A DNA stretch of 64,000 bases from Bacteroidales bacterium (GTDB taxonomy: Bacteria; Bacteroidota; Bacteroidia; Bacteroidales; Rikenellaceae), in the NCBI GenBank assembly GCA_949419965.1, contig CASPAC010000001.1:92748-156747 (forward strand), in the 5' to 3' direction. The position numbers were made by a program, and so were the translations under genes. Of this stretch, positions 1-9,143 are shown in pieces; within the stretch, counting starts at the first letter, position 1; each line of letters begins with the position of its first letter. The notes beneath the pieces are model-generated. The model made no database searches. It was not told the origin of the DNA and saw only the letters and a list, made by a program, of their open reading frames with translations.

Positions 1-723
1 GTAGGAGACCTCCGTGCGGCCGGCGCTGCCGCGTTTCGTGGTCACGAGAATCACACCGTCGCTGGCGCGTGCTCCGTAGATGGCTTGTGCCGCGGCATCT
101 TTCAGGATTTCGAGCGATTCCACTTCCTCTGCGCTCAACGTGCTGAATTCGGTAGCGCTTGACGGCGAGCCGTCGATGATGTAAAGCGGCGTGTTTTCGG
201 CCGCTATCGAGCGCGCACCGCGAATCGTGATGGTCGGGATGGAACCCGGACGTCCCGACGAAGCGGTGACTTGTACGCCGGCCGCCCGGCCGCGAAGCAT
301 GTCGGCTACGTTGCTCGATGGGAAAGTCTTCATTTCGTCAGCTTTTACCGAAGTGACCGAGGTGGCGACGTCGCTCTTGCGTTGATAGCCGTAGCCCACC
401 ACGACCAATTCGTCGATGGCATTGGCCAGTTCTTCCATCACGACATCGATCGTGGTGCGGGAACCTATGATCGTCTGCTCCTTGCGGTAGCCGATGAACG
501 AAAATTCGAGGGTCGCACGGGCATCGGCCGCGATGCGGTATCGACCGTTTATGTCGGTCGTCACGCCGATGGCGGTGCCGGCTACGGTAACGTTGACGCC
601 GGGCAGCGGCCCGTTGGCATCTTTCACAACGCCCGTGACTGTCGTCTGCTGCGCCCAAAGGCTCGTCCAGGCGAACAGCGTTGCGACGAGCAAGACGAAT
701 TTTAGATGGATCGTTGGTTTCAT
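1..723 (-). CDS. SusC/RagA-family TonB-dependent receptor, N-terminal part
   Basis: This is the first 241 codons of an outer-membrane receptor that imports oligosaccharides with energy from TonB; the rest lies beyond the left edge. The translation starts with a signal peptide (MKPTIHLKFVLLVATLFAW), followed by a carboxypeptidase-regulatory-like domain (VTGVVKDANGPLPGVNV). Next come the SusC hallmark ELVVVGYGYQRKSDVA and a plug domain containing PLYIIDGSPSS. It lies 29 bp downstream of the GH88-DUF2264 gene on the same strand and is probably cotranscribed with it. A SusD partner would be expected to the left of the window. The family is secure; the glycan cannot be read from this part. Confidence 0.93.
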   Translation of the reverse strand, partial: MKPTIHLKFVLLVATLFAWTSLWAQQTTVTGVVKDANGPLPGVNVTVAGTAIGVTTDINGRYRIAADARATLEFSFIGYRKEQTIIGSRTTIDVVMEELANAIDELVVVGYGYQRKSDVATSVTSVKADEMKTFPSSNVADMLRGRAAGVQVTASSGRPGSIPTITIRGARSIAAENTPLYIIDGSPSSATEFSTLSAEEVESLEILKDAAAQAIYGARASDGVILVTTKRGSAGRTEVSY

Positions 724-752
724 AAGCGGTTGGTTTTAGGTTGTGCAGTTTT

Positions 753-3128
753 TTATTCTTTGAGTGCCTTGTCGGCCGGCAGGTCGGCGCCCGACCAGGC
801 TTTGACACTTGTCCACGGTTCGGCGGGCGCACTCCAGAACGGATCGTCGGCCGGCAGTCCGAGCGCGACGTATGCGGCGCAGCAGAGGTAAAGGCTGCCT
901 GTCGAAATGTAGCTTTCGCCGATGGACGGTTGGTGGCCGCAGAAACCCACGCGGAGCCATCCCTGCTCGTCGAAGGTGCCGGGTGCATCCGTCTGGCGGC
1001 GGATCACGGCGGTCATCGCGCTGCGTACGGCAGCCGGAGCGAGCGCTTCGGGCAGCATGCGGCGGAGTGCGGCATCGGAAAGTGCGTGGAAAGCCCCGAA
1101 CCGGTAGGCCAGCGAGCGCCCCGTCGCAGGATAGGTGCCCTCGGGAGAGATCATCCGCTCTTGAAGGGCGGCATAGCGGGTGTAACGGCTGTTTTGTTTG
1201 ACGGCGAATGCCGCATCCGGGGCATTGTAACGTTTCAGCACGTCGATGAGGGTCATCATCATCGGCTGGATGACAAAGCTGTTGTAGTAGTCGAGGTGCA
1301 AGTCGGTGCCGTCGCCATAGTAGCCGTCGCCCTTGTACCACGCATCGAAGCGTTCGAATGCGTAGGCGATACGGTCGTATTCCCATTGGCCGCCGAATTC
1401 GCGCAATGCCGCTTCGACCATGGCCGAGAAAAAGAGCCAGTTGGTCTCGGAGGGGCGGATCGCGCGCGATGCACGCAGTGCGTCGAGCAGGCGGGTGCGC
1501 GAAACAGCGTCGAGCTGCTCCCACAGCTGCGGAGCACGCAGCAGAGCCTGTGCAAGAAAGGCTGCGTCGACCAGCGGTTGGCGGCCTTCGCTGAAGTTCA
1601 GACAGTCGGGCGAATCGGGATCGACAGCATTTGCGAGCGCCGCCACCGAAAGACGCAGATACTCTCCGCGCAAACGGCCTTCGGGTGTAGCATCTTCGCC
1701 CAGTGCGAGCCATGGGGCGATGCCCACCATGACGCGGCCGAATGCTTCCAGGTGCGTGCAGGTGCGGCGGCGTGCAATGTCGCCGATGCTCTCGACGGGC
1801 ATCGTGGCGCGCAGTTCATTGTCGGCCAGGGCGGTCAGCACGGGCCGGGCTATGCGGTCGAGCGATGCGATCCATGTTTCCCGGTCGTTGCAGGCCGTGG
1901 CCGGAGCAGTGTTGTCGGTTATGGGTTGTCCGGCGGCAAGACGCTTGTAGCGCATCATGGCTTCGACGAAATAGTAGTCGGCATAGGAAATCGGAGCGTC
2001 GATTTCGTAGTTGCTGGCGAAGAATCCCGTCGAATGGGTAATGATGAAGTTGCCGTTCCGGCCCGCTTTCGAGCGATATTTGGGCGAACAGAGCGAGCGC
2101 AGTTGATGTTCGGCCATGCGCAGGAAGCGTTCGCCGGTTTCTCCGTCGACGAAAGTCGAAAGTTCGATGTAGGCCGAAGCCATCAGAGCGCCGGCCGAGG
2201 CATCGCGCACCGCTTTCGGAATGTCGGGCGCATCGTAATCCCAGTAGGGAATCTTGTCGGCGGGCAGGTTCGGATGATTCATCAGATATTTGCCGATGCG
2301 CACCGCATGATCGAGGTAGCGGCGTTCGCCCGTCTGACGATACATCATCGTGTAGCCGTAGAGACCCCACGCCTGACCGCGTGCCCAAGACGACGAATCG
2401 GAATAGCCTTGCCGAGTCACATGATGGATGGCCTTGCCTGTTTCTTCGTCGTAGCCTACGACGTGATACGAACTGGCATCGGGCCGGAAGTGGTTGTGCA
2501 TCGTCACATCGGCGTGCGATTTGGCCATGTCGCAATAGCTGTTGTCGCCCGCCAGGTGCGAAGCCACGGTCAACAGTTCGAGGTTCATCATGTTGTCGAT
2601 AATGACCGTGTAACCCCATTTCTTGGTGTTCCACGAGCGGGTGCAGCCCACCTTGGGGTCGAATCGTGTGGCGAAGTTGCGCGCTGCGGTAAGGATGACG
2701 TCGCGGTAGGCTTCCTTGTGCGTCAGCCGGTAGCCGTTGCCGTAGGTGCAGTTGATGGCGAAGCCGATGTCGTGGTTGTCGGTACGGTCTTTCTCGCTCT
2801 CCATGCGCTCGGTAAGCTGTTCGGCGATACGGCGCAGGTCTTCGCGGCCGCTGTGTTCATACAGATACCACATCGTACCCGGAAAGAACCCGCTGGCCCA
2901 CCAGCGTATCGGGCACATGATGAGCGAGTCGTTGGACGCATACCAGCTGCGGGGCATCTGATCGGGCGTCTCTTTTACCGATTCATAGAGTCGGAGCGAC
3001 TGTTCGACGGCGAAGTCGAGGGTGCGGCCGACGGTGCGTACCGTAGCCTTGTCGCACACCGGACGTTCTTCGGCCTTCATCGTCGGAGCGAGGCAGGCGA
3101 GAAGAACGAGGAGCAAAAGTTTTTTCAT
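753..3128 (-). CDS. GH88-family unsaturated uronyl hydrolase fused to a DUF2264 domain
   Basis: This secreted 791-residue enzyme joins two (alpha/alpha)-type domains that usually occur as separate proteins. Residues about 25-405 resemble GH88/GH105 hydrolases, which remove unsaturated uronic acids from the ends of lyase products. The two expected acidic residues are D120 (in RTDNHDIGF) and D178 (in VIIDNMMNLELL). Residues about 416-780 match DUF2264, a family common in polysaccharide loci with no firmly assigned reaction. The start was placed at MKKLLLLVLLACLAP, an obvious signal peptide, rather than 16 codons upstream. It is probably first in a unit with susC. Specificity (glycosaminoglycan or pectin type) is not determined. 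Confidence 0.85.
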   Translation of the reverse strand: MKKLLLLVLLACLAPTMKAEERPVCDKATVRTVGRTLDFAVEQSLRLYESVKETPDQMPRSWYASNDSLIMCPIRWWASGFFPGTMWYLYEHSGREDLRRIAEQLTERMESEKDRTDNHDIGFAINCTYGNGYRLTHKEAYRDVILTAARNFATRFDPKVGCTRSWNTKKWGYTVIIDNMMNLELLTVASHLAGDNSYCDMAKSHADVTMHNHFRPDASSYHVVGYDEETGKAIHHVTRQGYSDSSSWARGQAWGLYGYTMMYRQTGERRYLDHAVRIGKYLMNHPNLPADKIPYWDYDAPDIPKAVRDASAGALMASAYIELSTFVDGETGERFLRMAEHQLRSLCSPKYRSKAGRNGNFIITHSTGFFASNYEIDAPISYADYYFVEAMMRYKRLAAGQPITDNTAPATACNDRETWIASLDRIARPVLTALADNELRATMPVESIGDIARRRTCTHLEAFGRVMVGIAPWLALGEDATPEGRLRGEYLRLSVAALANAVDPDSPDCLNFSEGRQPLVDAAFLAQALLRAPQLWEQLDAVSRTRLLDALRASRAIRPSETNWLFFSAMVEAALREFGGQWEYDRIAYAFERFDAWYKGDGYYGDGTDLHLDYYNSFVIQPMMMTLIDVLKRYNAPDAAFAVKQNSRYTRYAALQERMISPEGTYPATGRSLAYRFGAFHALSDAALRRMLPEALAPAAVRSAMTAVIRRQTDAPGTFDEQGWLRVGFCGHQPSIGESYISTGSLYLCCAAYVALGLPADDPFWSAPAEPWTSVKAWSGADLPADKALKE

Positions 3129-3163
3129 GATTGCATCGTTTTTACGGTTGGTTTTCTCTTTGA

Positions 3164-3171
3164 CAAAGGAC
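3164..3171 (-). promoter_or_regulatory. -7-like element of the GH88-DUF2264/susC unit
   Basis: The minus strand reads GTCCTTTG here, a partial match to the Bacteroidetes -7 consensus TAnnTTTG, 36 nt upstream of the start codon. The equivalent element before the esterase gene lies at exactly the same distance from the shared upstream motif. That conserved spacing is the main reason to call it. A weak -7 box would suit an activator-dependent promoter. Confidence 0.45.
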
Positions 3172-3202
3172 GGCAAGAAACGCTGCGCGGAATGAAAAAA
3201 TC

Positions 3203-3225
3203 ATCCGTAAAAACGGTAAAATCAT
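3203..3225 (-). promoter_or_regulatory. Candidate operator for the hybrid two-component regulator (site 1)
   Basis: On the plus strand this 23-nt stretch begins ATCCGTAAAAACGG and ends TAAAATCAT. It matches 19 of 23 positions with 8856-8878, and both begin 39 nt from the CAAA of a -7-like element. It contains two GTAAAA half-sites 9 bp apart (3207 and 3216), as expected for an AraC-type dimer. Function as a regulator site is inference. Confidence 0.5.
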
Positions 3226-3226
3226 C

Positions 3227-6200
3227 TTAAACTTTCGGTGGCGCGCCCGACGATCGTTTTCGGTAGACGCTGGGCGTTACGCCGAACTTGTTGCGGAAGC
3301 AGCGGATGAAGTAGCTCGGCGACGAGAAGCCTGTGTCATAGGCTATTTCAGCGACGCTCGCCCGGGGGTCGGTCTTGAGCCGTTCCAGGGCTTGACGAAG
3401 CCGGACAGAGAGTATGAATTCGTTGGGAGTCTGTCCGGCGATGCCTTTCAGTTTGGTAAAAAGCAGCGTGCGGCTGAGTCCGAGTTCGCTGGCGAAAGCG
3501 TTGACGTCGAATTCGCTGTCGGCAAGATGCCGTTCGACGATGGCTACGGCGTCGGAAAGGATCTTTCGGTCGTGCGGGTGGGTCGCGGCCACGAATTCGC
3601 GGTCGTCGATCGTATCGCGGAATCTCGATTGGAGGTGCCGGCGCTGCACGATGATGTTGTTGCAGCGGGCCAGCAGGATGCGGACGTTGAACGGCTTGGC
3701 GATATAGTCGTCGGCACCGGTAAGCAGGCCTTCGAGCGTATGTTCTTCGGTGTGGTAGGCTGTAAGAAGCACCACGGGGATGTGACTTGTTTCGATACCT
3801 GTCTTGATGCGTTTGCACATTTCGAACCCCGACATGACGGGCATCATGATGTCGCTCAGCACCAGATCGGGTTGAAGCGCCCGGGCCGCTTCCAGACCCT
3901 CGGCACCGTTCGCGGCGGTATGCACTTCGTAGAGCGGTTCGAAGATTTGACGCAGCATTTCGAGCATCTCCGCATGATCTTCGACGAGCAGGATCTTCGT
4001 GTTTTTCTCTATTTCGGGCTGCGGCGCTTCTTCAAGGCATTTTTGTTCGAGAAAAGCAGCGGGGTGTTTTTCCGTGTTGTCGACGAAGATGATGTTCGGA
4101 TCGTCGCGGTGGAGCGAGAGCGGCAAATGGACGCTGAAAACCGAGCCTTTGCCGGGTTCGCTCTCGACCGTGATGCGTCCGCCGTGCATTTCGACCAGAT
4201 TTTTGGCTTGCGAAAGACCGATGCCCGAGCCGTATTGGTTGATTGCAGCATTGGTTTGTTCGTCTTGCCAGAAGCGTTCGAAGATGCGGTCGAGATGTTC
4301 GGGTGCTATGCCGACGCCCGTGTCGGCCACGGAGATCACGGCTTCGTTGTCCCCGGCGCTCACGCTCATCGCGATGCAGCCGCCGGAGGCCGTGTATTTG
4401 AAGGCGTTGGAGAGCAGGTTGTCCAAAACTTTTTCCAGCCGTCGTCGGTCGAACTCCAGTTCGAGCGGCGTTTCGGGTTTCGCGAAACGAAATTCGATGC
4501 CGCGTTGCGAGGCGTAGTCCTGGAACAGCAGCCAGATGCCTTTGGCTACGGCTCCGAGTTCTTCGCGATCGACATGCAGACGCAGCTGCGACTGGTCGAG
4601 CCGGCGGATGTCGATGATCTCGTCGACCATGTTTTTCAGGCGTTGGGTGTTGCGGTATACGCTCAGAATCCGGTTGTAGACCGACGGGGCGATGTCCTGC
4701 CGCATGAGCAGGACTTCGACTTGTCCCATGATGAGGGTCAGGGGAGTTCGGAATTCGTGGGATACGTTGGTAAAAAATCTGAATTTCTGGGTGTTGGATT
4801 GTTCGATATGTTCTTTCTCCAGTTGCTCGATGCGCAGCATCTGCTCCAGTTTCTGATGTTGCAGCCACAATTTCCACAATTTCCAGAGCACGATGAGGCT
4901 GCTGACGGCGATCAGCAGCAGAAACCACGGCCGGGCGTAAAGCGGCGCCTTGACCCGCAAGTCGAACGTCGTCTCGGGCCGGCGGCCGTTTCTGTCGGGC
5001 AGCATGCCTCGCACCACGAAACGGTAGCGCCCTGCCTTGAGATTCATGTAGGTAACTTGAGTCGTATTTTCGGCCTTGATGAAATGCGAATCGAATCCTT
5101 CGAGACAATATTCCAGTCCGGCGGCGGGGGCATTCACGAAATGGTTGCCGGCGATGCGGAACGTGACGGACGAATAGCGCGACGGAAGGGTCATCCGATG
5201 GCAGTAGAGCGGCGACGCGGCGAGCAGTCGGAGCGAGTCGCCCGGATGTACGGGGCAATTGTCCACCAGCAGCCCCTTGATGTGGATGCGATAGTCGGCA
5301 TATCGTTCCCGGAACTGTCCGGAACGGATGTGGACGACGCCTTGCGGTCCGCAGACGAAGATGTTCTGGTTGTCCGAGATGTAGAGACCGTTTTCGCAGA
5401 CGTTCGACAGGGGGAAACCGTTCGCCATACCGTAATTTTCGAACTGCGACCGGTGTTCGTCGAGCCAGCTGATGCCGTGGCTGTGTCCCACGTAGATCGT
5501 GTTCGAGGTGCTGTCGCTTTTCGGCATGAAGGCAGGGCGGTCGGCCAGGGCGGTCACGAATCCGCTGGCGAGACCCCGGTCGCTGCCATAATGTTCGAAC
5601 GTGTCGTTTTGCGGGTCGTACCGGAAGATGCCCGACCCCGTGGAGCCGAGCCACAGCTCGCCGGCAGAGTCGCAAAGCAGATGGTTGATGTGTTGTTTGG
5701 CCTGCGTGCCCGAAATCTCGGCGAACGAGTAATGACGCACGGCGCCGCTTGCTTCGTCGAGCTGCATCAGATCGAACGAAGTGGTTATCCACAATTTCCC
5801 GTTGCTGCGGGCGATGTCCCATATTTGGGATACGCTGCGCCGGAAAATCGCTTCGTTGTCGACCGCTTCCAGCCGCATCTTTTCCCGGTTGAGCCGCACC
5901 AGGCCGATGCGGGTCGCCAACAGCAGACCCGATCGGCCGTCGTCGATGATGCGCAGGATGTTGTGCGCCCGACCCACGCAGCGTTCTTCTGCGTTCCACA
6001 CCGAGGGTTCCACATGGGTGCATTGTCTCGTGCGCAGATCGATGCAGTCGATGCCGTTGAAGAGCGATGCGGCCCACAGCTGATGCCGGTCGGCGTCGTA
6101 ATGAAGCGTCTTGATGACCGTGTTGTTCGCTAAACCGGGAAACAGGTCGAAATAGGCATTTTCGGGGTCGAACCGAATCAGTCCGTTGCCTTCGGTAGCA

Positions 6201-7291
6201 AGCCACAGCGTGCGGTCGTTATCTTCGGCGATGGCGCTGATGACCGGGGAGATGTGTTCTCCGTGATGGTTCGAAGAGACGCGGTAGAACCGGTAGTTGT
6301 CGTTGGCTACGTTGTGGTATTGCACGCCGCAGTGGAATGTGCCGATCCACAGCGTGCCGTTGTCGTCGCAGAGCATGGAGATGATCGAGCGGACGTTGAT
6401 CTCTTCGTTTTGTTCGTAGTTGCACAGGATGAAGCGTCCCGAATGGAGGTCGAGCATCTGGAGTCCGCCGTAGGAGCCGACATAGTAGAATCCGTTTTCG
6501 GCTTGTACGACGGCTCTTACATTGTTGTGTATCAGCGATGTTTTGTCGCCGCTGCGATGCTGGTACCAACTCGTGCGCCACATGGGGTCGATGCGGCACA
6601 ATCCTGCGTCCCGCGTCGCGATCCAAAGATTCCCTTCGGCGTCGGTCTGCAACGAGTTGACGGTTCCCATTTGCTCCCTGTGCACGATCCGCCCATTCTC
6701 GATGCAGAGCATCCCGAGTTTGGAGGAAGTGAGAATCAGTCTGTTGTGCGAAACGATCAGGTTGTTGACATGGCCCGGATGTTCTTCGAGGCCGTTGAAT
6801 GAGAAGACGGTTTCGGGCTGGGGGTATTCTCCCGCAGGCAGCGTGCTGTCGATGCGCAGGATACGGTCGTTGTCGACGATGTAGATTTCATCGCCGTTGC
6901 AGGCCATGGCGCTTACGTCCCCGCTGTATAGCAGGTCGAACCGCTCGTGCCGCAGATCGTAGCGTTCGACGCATTGCAGCGACCGGATGAAGATGTGGCC
7001 GTTGCGGTCGCTGTGCAGTTGGCGGATGTTGTTGCTGCTGATTCCGTAGGGGGAGCCGTCGGGTTTGAACTGGTCGACCGTGCGTCCGTCGAATCGGTTG
7101 AGACCGTCTTGTGTCCCGATCCACACGAATCCGAACTCGTCCTGGCAGAAGCAATTGACCGTCTGGTGCGAAAGGCCTTCGGTAACGCTGAGAAAACGCA
7201 TCTGGATGTCCCGCGTTTCAGGGTGCACTGTCCATGGCGCGGCGATGCAAAGAACGACAGCCAGTAGACGACAACGATTCATGGCATTCAT
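3227..7291 (-). CDS. Hybrid two-component system regulator (sensor, kinase, receiver, AraC HTH in one chain)
   Basis: This 1354-residue inner-membrane regulator senses a glycan fragment in the periplasm and activates the local polysaccharide locus. In order it shows a signal sequence, beta-propeller repeats of the Reg_prop type (GTQDGLNRFDGRTV, LWIGTFHCGVQ), a Y_Y_Y domain near residues 690-770, and a membrane segment at about 778-798. The kinase core has the phospho-accepting H835 in SHEFRTPLTL, the N-box NLLSNAFKYT and the G-boxes DTGVGI and GSGIGLSQ. The receiver has phospho-acceptor D1147 (SDIMMP) and K1199 (AKPF). An AraC helix-turn-helix occupies the last 100 residues. M1 and M4 are equally plausible starts. 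All catalytic residues appear intact. Confidence 0.95.
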   Translation of the reverse strand: MNAMNRCRLLAVVLCIAAPWTVHPETRDIQMRFLSVTEGLSHQTVNCFCQDEFGFVWIGTQDGLNRFDGRTVDQFKPDGSPYGISSNNIRQLHSDRNGHIFIRSLQCVERYDLRHERFDLLYSGDVSAMACNGDEIYIVDNDRILRIDSTLPAGEYPQPETVFSFNGLEEHPGHVNNLIVSHNRLILTSSKLGMLCIENGRIVHREQMGTVNSLQTDAEGNLWIATRDAGLCRIDPMWRTSWYQHRSGDKTSLIHNNVRAVVQAENGFYYVGSYGGLQMLDLHSGRFILCNYEQNEEINVRSIISMLCDDNGTLWIGTFHCGVQYHNVANDNYRFYRVSSNHHGEHISPVISAIAEDNDRTLWLATEGNGLIRFDPENAYFDLFPGLANNTVIKTLHYDADRHQLWAASLFNGIDCIDLRTRQCTHVEPSVWNAEERCVGRAHNILRIIDDGRSGLLLATRIGLVRLNREKMRLEAVDNEAIFRRSVSQIWDIARSNGKLWITTSFDLMQLDEASGAVRHYSFAEISGTQAKQHINHLLCDSAGELWLGSTGSGIFRYDPQNDTFEHYGSDRGLASGFVTALADRPAFMPKSDSTSNTIYVGHSHGISWLDEHRSQFENYGMANGFPLSNVCENGLYISDNQNIFVCGPQGVVHIRSGQFRERYADYRIHIKGLLVDNCPVHPGDSLRLLAASPLYCHRMTLPSRYSSVTFRIAGNHFVNAPAAGLEYCLEGFDSHFIKAENTTQVTYMNLKAGRYRFVVRGMLPDRNGRRPETTFDLRVKAPLYARPWFLLLIAVSSLIVLWKLWKLWLQHQKLEQMLRIEQLEKEHIEQSNTQKFRFFTNVSHEFRTPLTLIMGQVEVLLMRQDIAPSVYNRILSVYRNTQRLKNMVDEIIDIRRLDQSQLRLHVDREELGAVAKGIWLLFQDYASQRGIEFRFAKPETPLELEFDRRRLEKVLDNLLSNAFKYTASGGCIAMSVSAGDNEAVISVADTGVGIAPEHLDRIFERFWQDEQTNAAINQYGSGIGLSQAKNLVEMHGGRITVESEPGKGSVFSVHLPLSLHRDDPNIIFVDNTEKHPAAFLEQKCLEEAPQPEIEKNTKILLVEDHAEMLEMLRQIFEPLYEVHTAANGAEGLEAARALQPDLVLSDIMMPVMSGFEMCKRIKTGIETSHIPVVLLTAYHTEEHTLEGLLTGADDYIAKPFNVRILLARCNNIIVQRRHLQSRFRDTIDDREFVAATHPHDRKILSDAVAIVERHLADSEFDVNAFASELGLSRTLLFTKLKGIAGQTPNEFILSVRLRQALERLKTDPRASVAEIAYDTGFSSPSYFIRCFRNKFGVTPSVYRKRSSGAPPKV

Positions 7292-7368
7292 TTCTTTTTT
7301 GTTTTAGGAATGCTGCTCGGTATAGGGTCTCTTGCAAAAATCGAACGACCGATGCGTTGCCGGCCCTT

Positions 7369-8799
7369 TTATTTTGGTTGTGCCGCGTCGCAGTCGGCCG
7401 AATCGGAGTGATACGGGAAAGCGGGCAGCCCTGCGTGGTTGTATAAGTCGATTCGGTGCCAGTCGGCGAAAGCATAACGAAGCGCACACGGTGCCGGCAC
7501 CTCCGCCGACCGCACCTCGACGGTAGACCGCGCTGTGCCGACCCGGGCCGTAGCCGGATGATAGATGCCGTCCGCTCCCGCCAGTTCGAAGCCTGTTATC
7601 GGCCGGTTCAGTGGATTGAGTCCTCGTTCCGCGTGGTCGAAATGGACGATGGCGCCTCCTTCGATGTAGTCGACCCTTGAGACCGTCGGCCCCGAAGCGG
7701 GCAGTCCTTCGATTCCGTAGACGTTGACCAGTGCCGAGTAGAAAACCCGTTCGGCGACCTTGTCCTTTTTGGGGTAGTGGCCCAAGTGTTCGTCGCCGAT
7801 GTCCGAGGTGCCGACCATCCAGGCGTGGCTGTCCGCATCGGTCGCTTTGATTTGAGCTTCGATAAGACGCGCGCCACCAAGTTTGCCCTCGCCATGGTAG
7901 GGGCAGGGCGCGATTTGGCAAACGATGAAAGGAAGTTCGGGTTGTGCCTGCTTCCGGCGCCAGAGGGCCATCAGTTCGCGCAACATCGGAGCGTAGACGT
8001 GGGCGTTGCGGCGGTTGCTCTCGCCCTGCAACCAGACCACGCCCCGAACAGCATAACCGGTCAGAGGCTCGATCATGCCGTTGTAGAGTTTGCAGGGGTC
8101 GCGGTAGGGCTTGTCGGCATGGGCGATATAGTCTTTGGGGTCGAATTTCGCGATCGTCTCCGCATCCATCCACGATTCGATGCGCGATCCGCCGTAGCTG
8201 GATACGATGAGTCCCACCGGCACATCGAGTGTTTCGGTCAGGCGGCGTCCGAAGAGGTAGGCCACGGCGCTGAAGTTCGCGACCTGCCTGGGCGTGGCCT
8301 GCGACCACACGCCCCTGCATCCGCTTTGCGGCGTATCTGCGCAGCATCGGCCCACCGTAAAGAGACGCAATCCTTTGTATTTCAGCGAAGCGGCGATTTC
8401 CGCGGCAGCACCTTCGACGGGCTGCGACGGAAAGCCGCGCATGGGCATCTCCATGTTCGATTGTCCCGAGCACAGCCATACTTCGCCGATCAGGATGTCG
8501 TCGAGACGAATCGTGTTCTCCTCCCGAACTTCGATCCATTGCGGTTCGAACGAGGCTTCCGGAGTATCGAGCGCAATGTGCCAGCTGCCGTCTTCCGCTG
8601 TCTTGACAATCCGGTCGTTCGATTCCCACGAACAGCGAACCACGACCTGACGCCCGGGTTCGGCTGTTCCGCGCAGCATGGCTGAACTCCGTTGTTGGAG
8701 CACCATGTGATTGCCGAATAAGGAATGAAGCCGTACTTCGGCCTGCAAGGGCGTGCAGAGAATGACGAAAAGAAGCAAAAGAAGCAGTTGCGGTCGCAT
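7369..8799 (-). CDS. Sialate O-acetylesterase-like SGNH hydrolase
   Basis: This secreted 476-residue esterase has a signal peptide (MRPQLLLLLLFVILCTPLQA). The family block I motif CSGQSNME makes S114 the likely nucleophile. VVWLQGESNRRN and the late GDEHLGHYPKKD supply further family motifs and a candidate catalytic histidine. The family removes acetyl groups from sialic acid, xylan or pectin-type sugars. It lies 77 bp upstream of the regulator gene on the same strand and shares the putative operator with the GH88 unit, so it probably deacetylates the same uronic-acid-containing glycan. The exact substrate is unknown. Confidence 0.88.
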   Translation of the reverse strand: MRPQLLLLLLFVILCTPLQAEVRLHSLFGNHMVLQQRSSAMLRGTAEPGRQVVVRCSWESNDRIVKTAEDGSWHIALDTPEASFEPQWIEVREENTIRLDDILIGEVWLCSGQSNMEMPMRGFPSQPVEGAAAEIAASLKYKGLRLFTVGRCCADTPQSGCRGVWSQATPRQVANFSAVAYLFGRRLTETLDVPVGLIVSSYGGSRIESWMDAETIAKFDPKDYIAHADKPYRDPCKLYNGMIEPLTGYAVRGVVWLQGESNRRNAHVYAPMLRELMALWRRKQAQPELPFIVCQIAPCPYHGEGKLGGARLIEAQIKATDADSHAWMVGTSDIGDEHLGHYPKKDKVAERVFYSALVNVYGIEGLPASGPTVSRVDYIEGGAIVHFDHAERGLNPLNRPITGFELAGADGIYHPATARVGTARSTVEVRSAEVPAPCALRYAFADWHRIDLYNHAGLPAFPYHSDSADCDAAQPK

Positions 8800-8816
8800 G
8801 GAGAGGTATTTTTTAA

Positions 8817-8824
8817 CAAAGTAA
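8817..8824 (-). promoter_or_regulatory. -7-like element of the esterase/regulator unit
   Basis: The minus strand reads TTACTTTG, close to TAnnTTTG, 18 nt upstream of the esterase start codon. Its distance to the shared upstream motif is 39 nt, identical to that before the GH88 gene. Confidence 0.5.
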
Positions 8825-8855
8825 TCCTCTTGGCGGTTTTTGCGATGAAAGAAAT

Positions 8856-8878
8856 ATCCGGATAAATGGTAAAATCGT
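8856..8878 (-). promoter_or_regulatory. Candidate operator for the hybrid two-component regulator (site 2)
   Basis: The plus strand begins ATCCGGATAAATGG and ends TAAAATCGT, matching 3203-3225 at 19 of 23 positions in the same orientation relative to its gene. It lies about 57 nt upstream of the esterase start. A role as a binding site for the regulator encoded between the two units is inference. Confidence 0.5.
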
Positions 8879-9143
8879 ACAAAAACACGATTGCTATTAT
8901 TCTTATTTCGGCGTTATTCCCGCTGCAAATCGTTGTTTGTAAAATGGTTGTGGAGTGCGATCCGTTCCCTGATCCGTTGCCGTTTCCGAATCGAAGAACG
9001 AATCGGCGGCGAACATTTCGCTCGACGTTTCGATCCCGTATTCCGACCGTTCGGCAAGGAGCCGAGAAACTATCGGTTGCGATTCTGCGTTTCAACCACC
9101 TATTTATTACGCTTCGTTCGCCCGTTTTATCCGATTTTCTTCT

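Noticed and set aside
741..3230. Open frame of 829 codons on the plus strand opposite the GH88-DUF2264 gene
   Set aside because: It is antisense to a well-supported gene, has no recognisable domain or signal peptide, and long antisense frames are expected in GC-rich coding DNA.
3392..6133. Open frame of 913 codons opposite the hybrid regulator
   Set aside because: It is antisense to clear kinase, receiver and DNA-binding motifs and has low-complexity composition.
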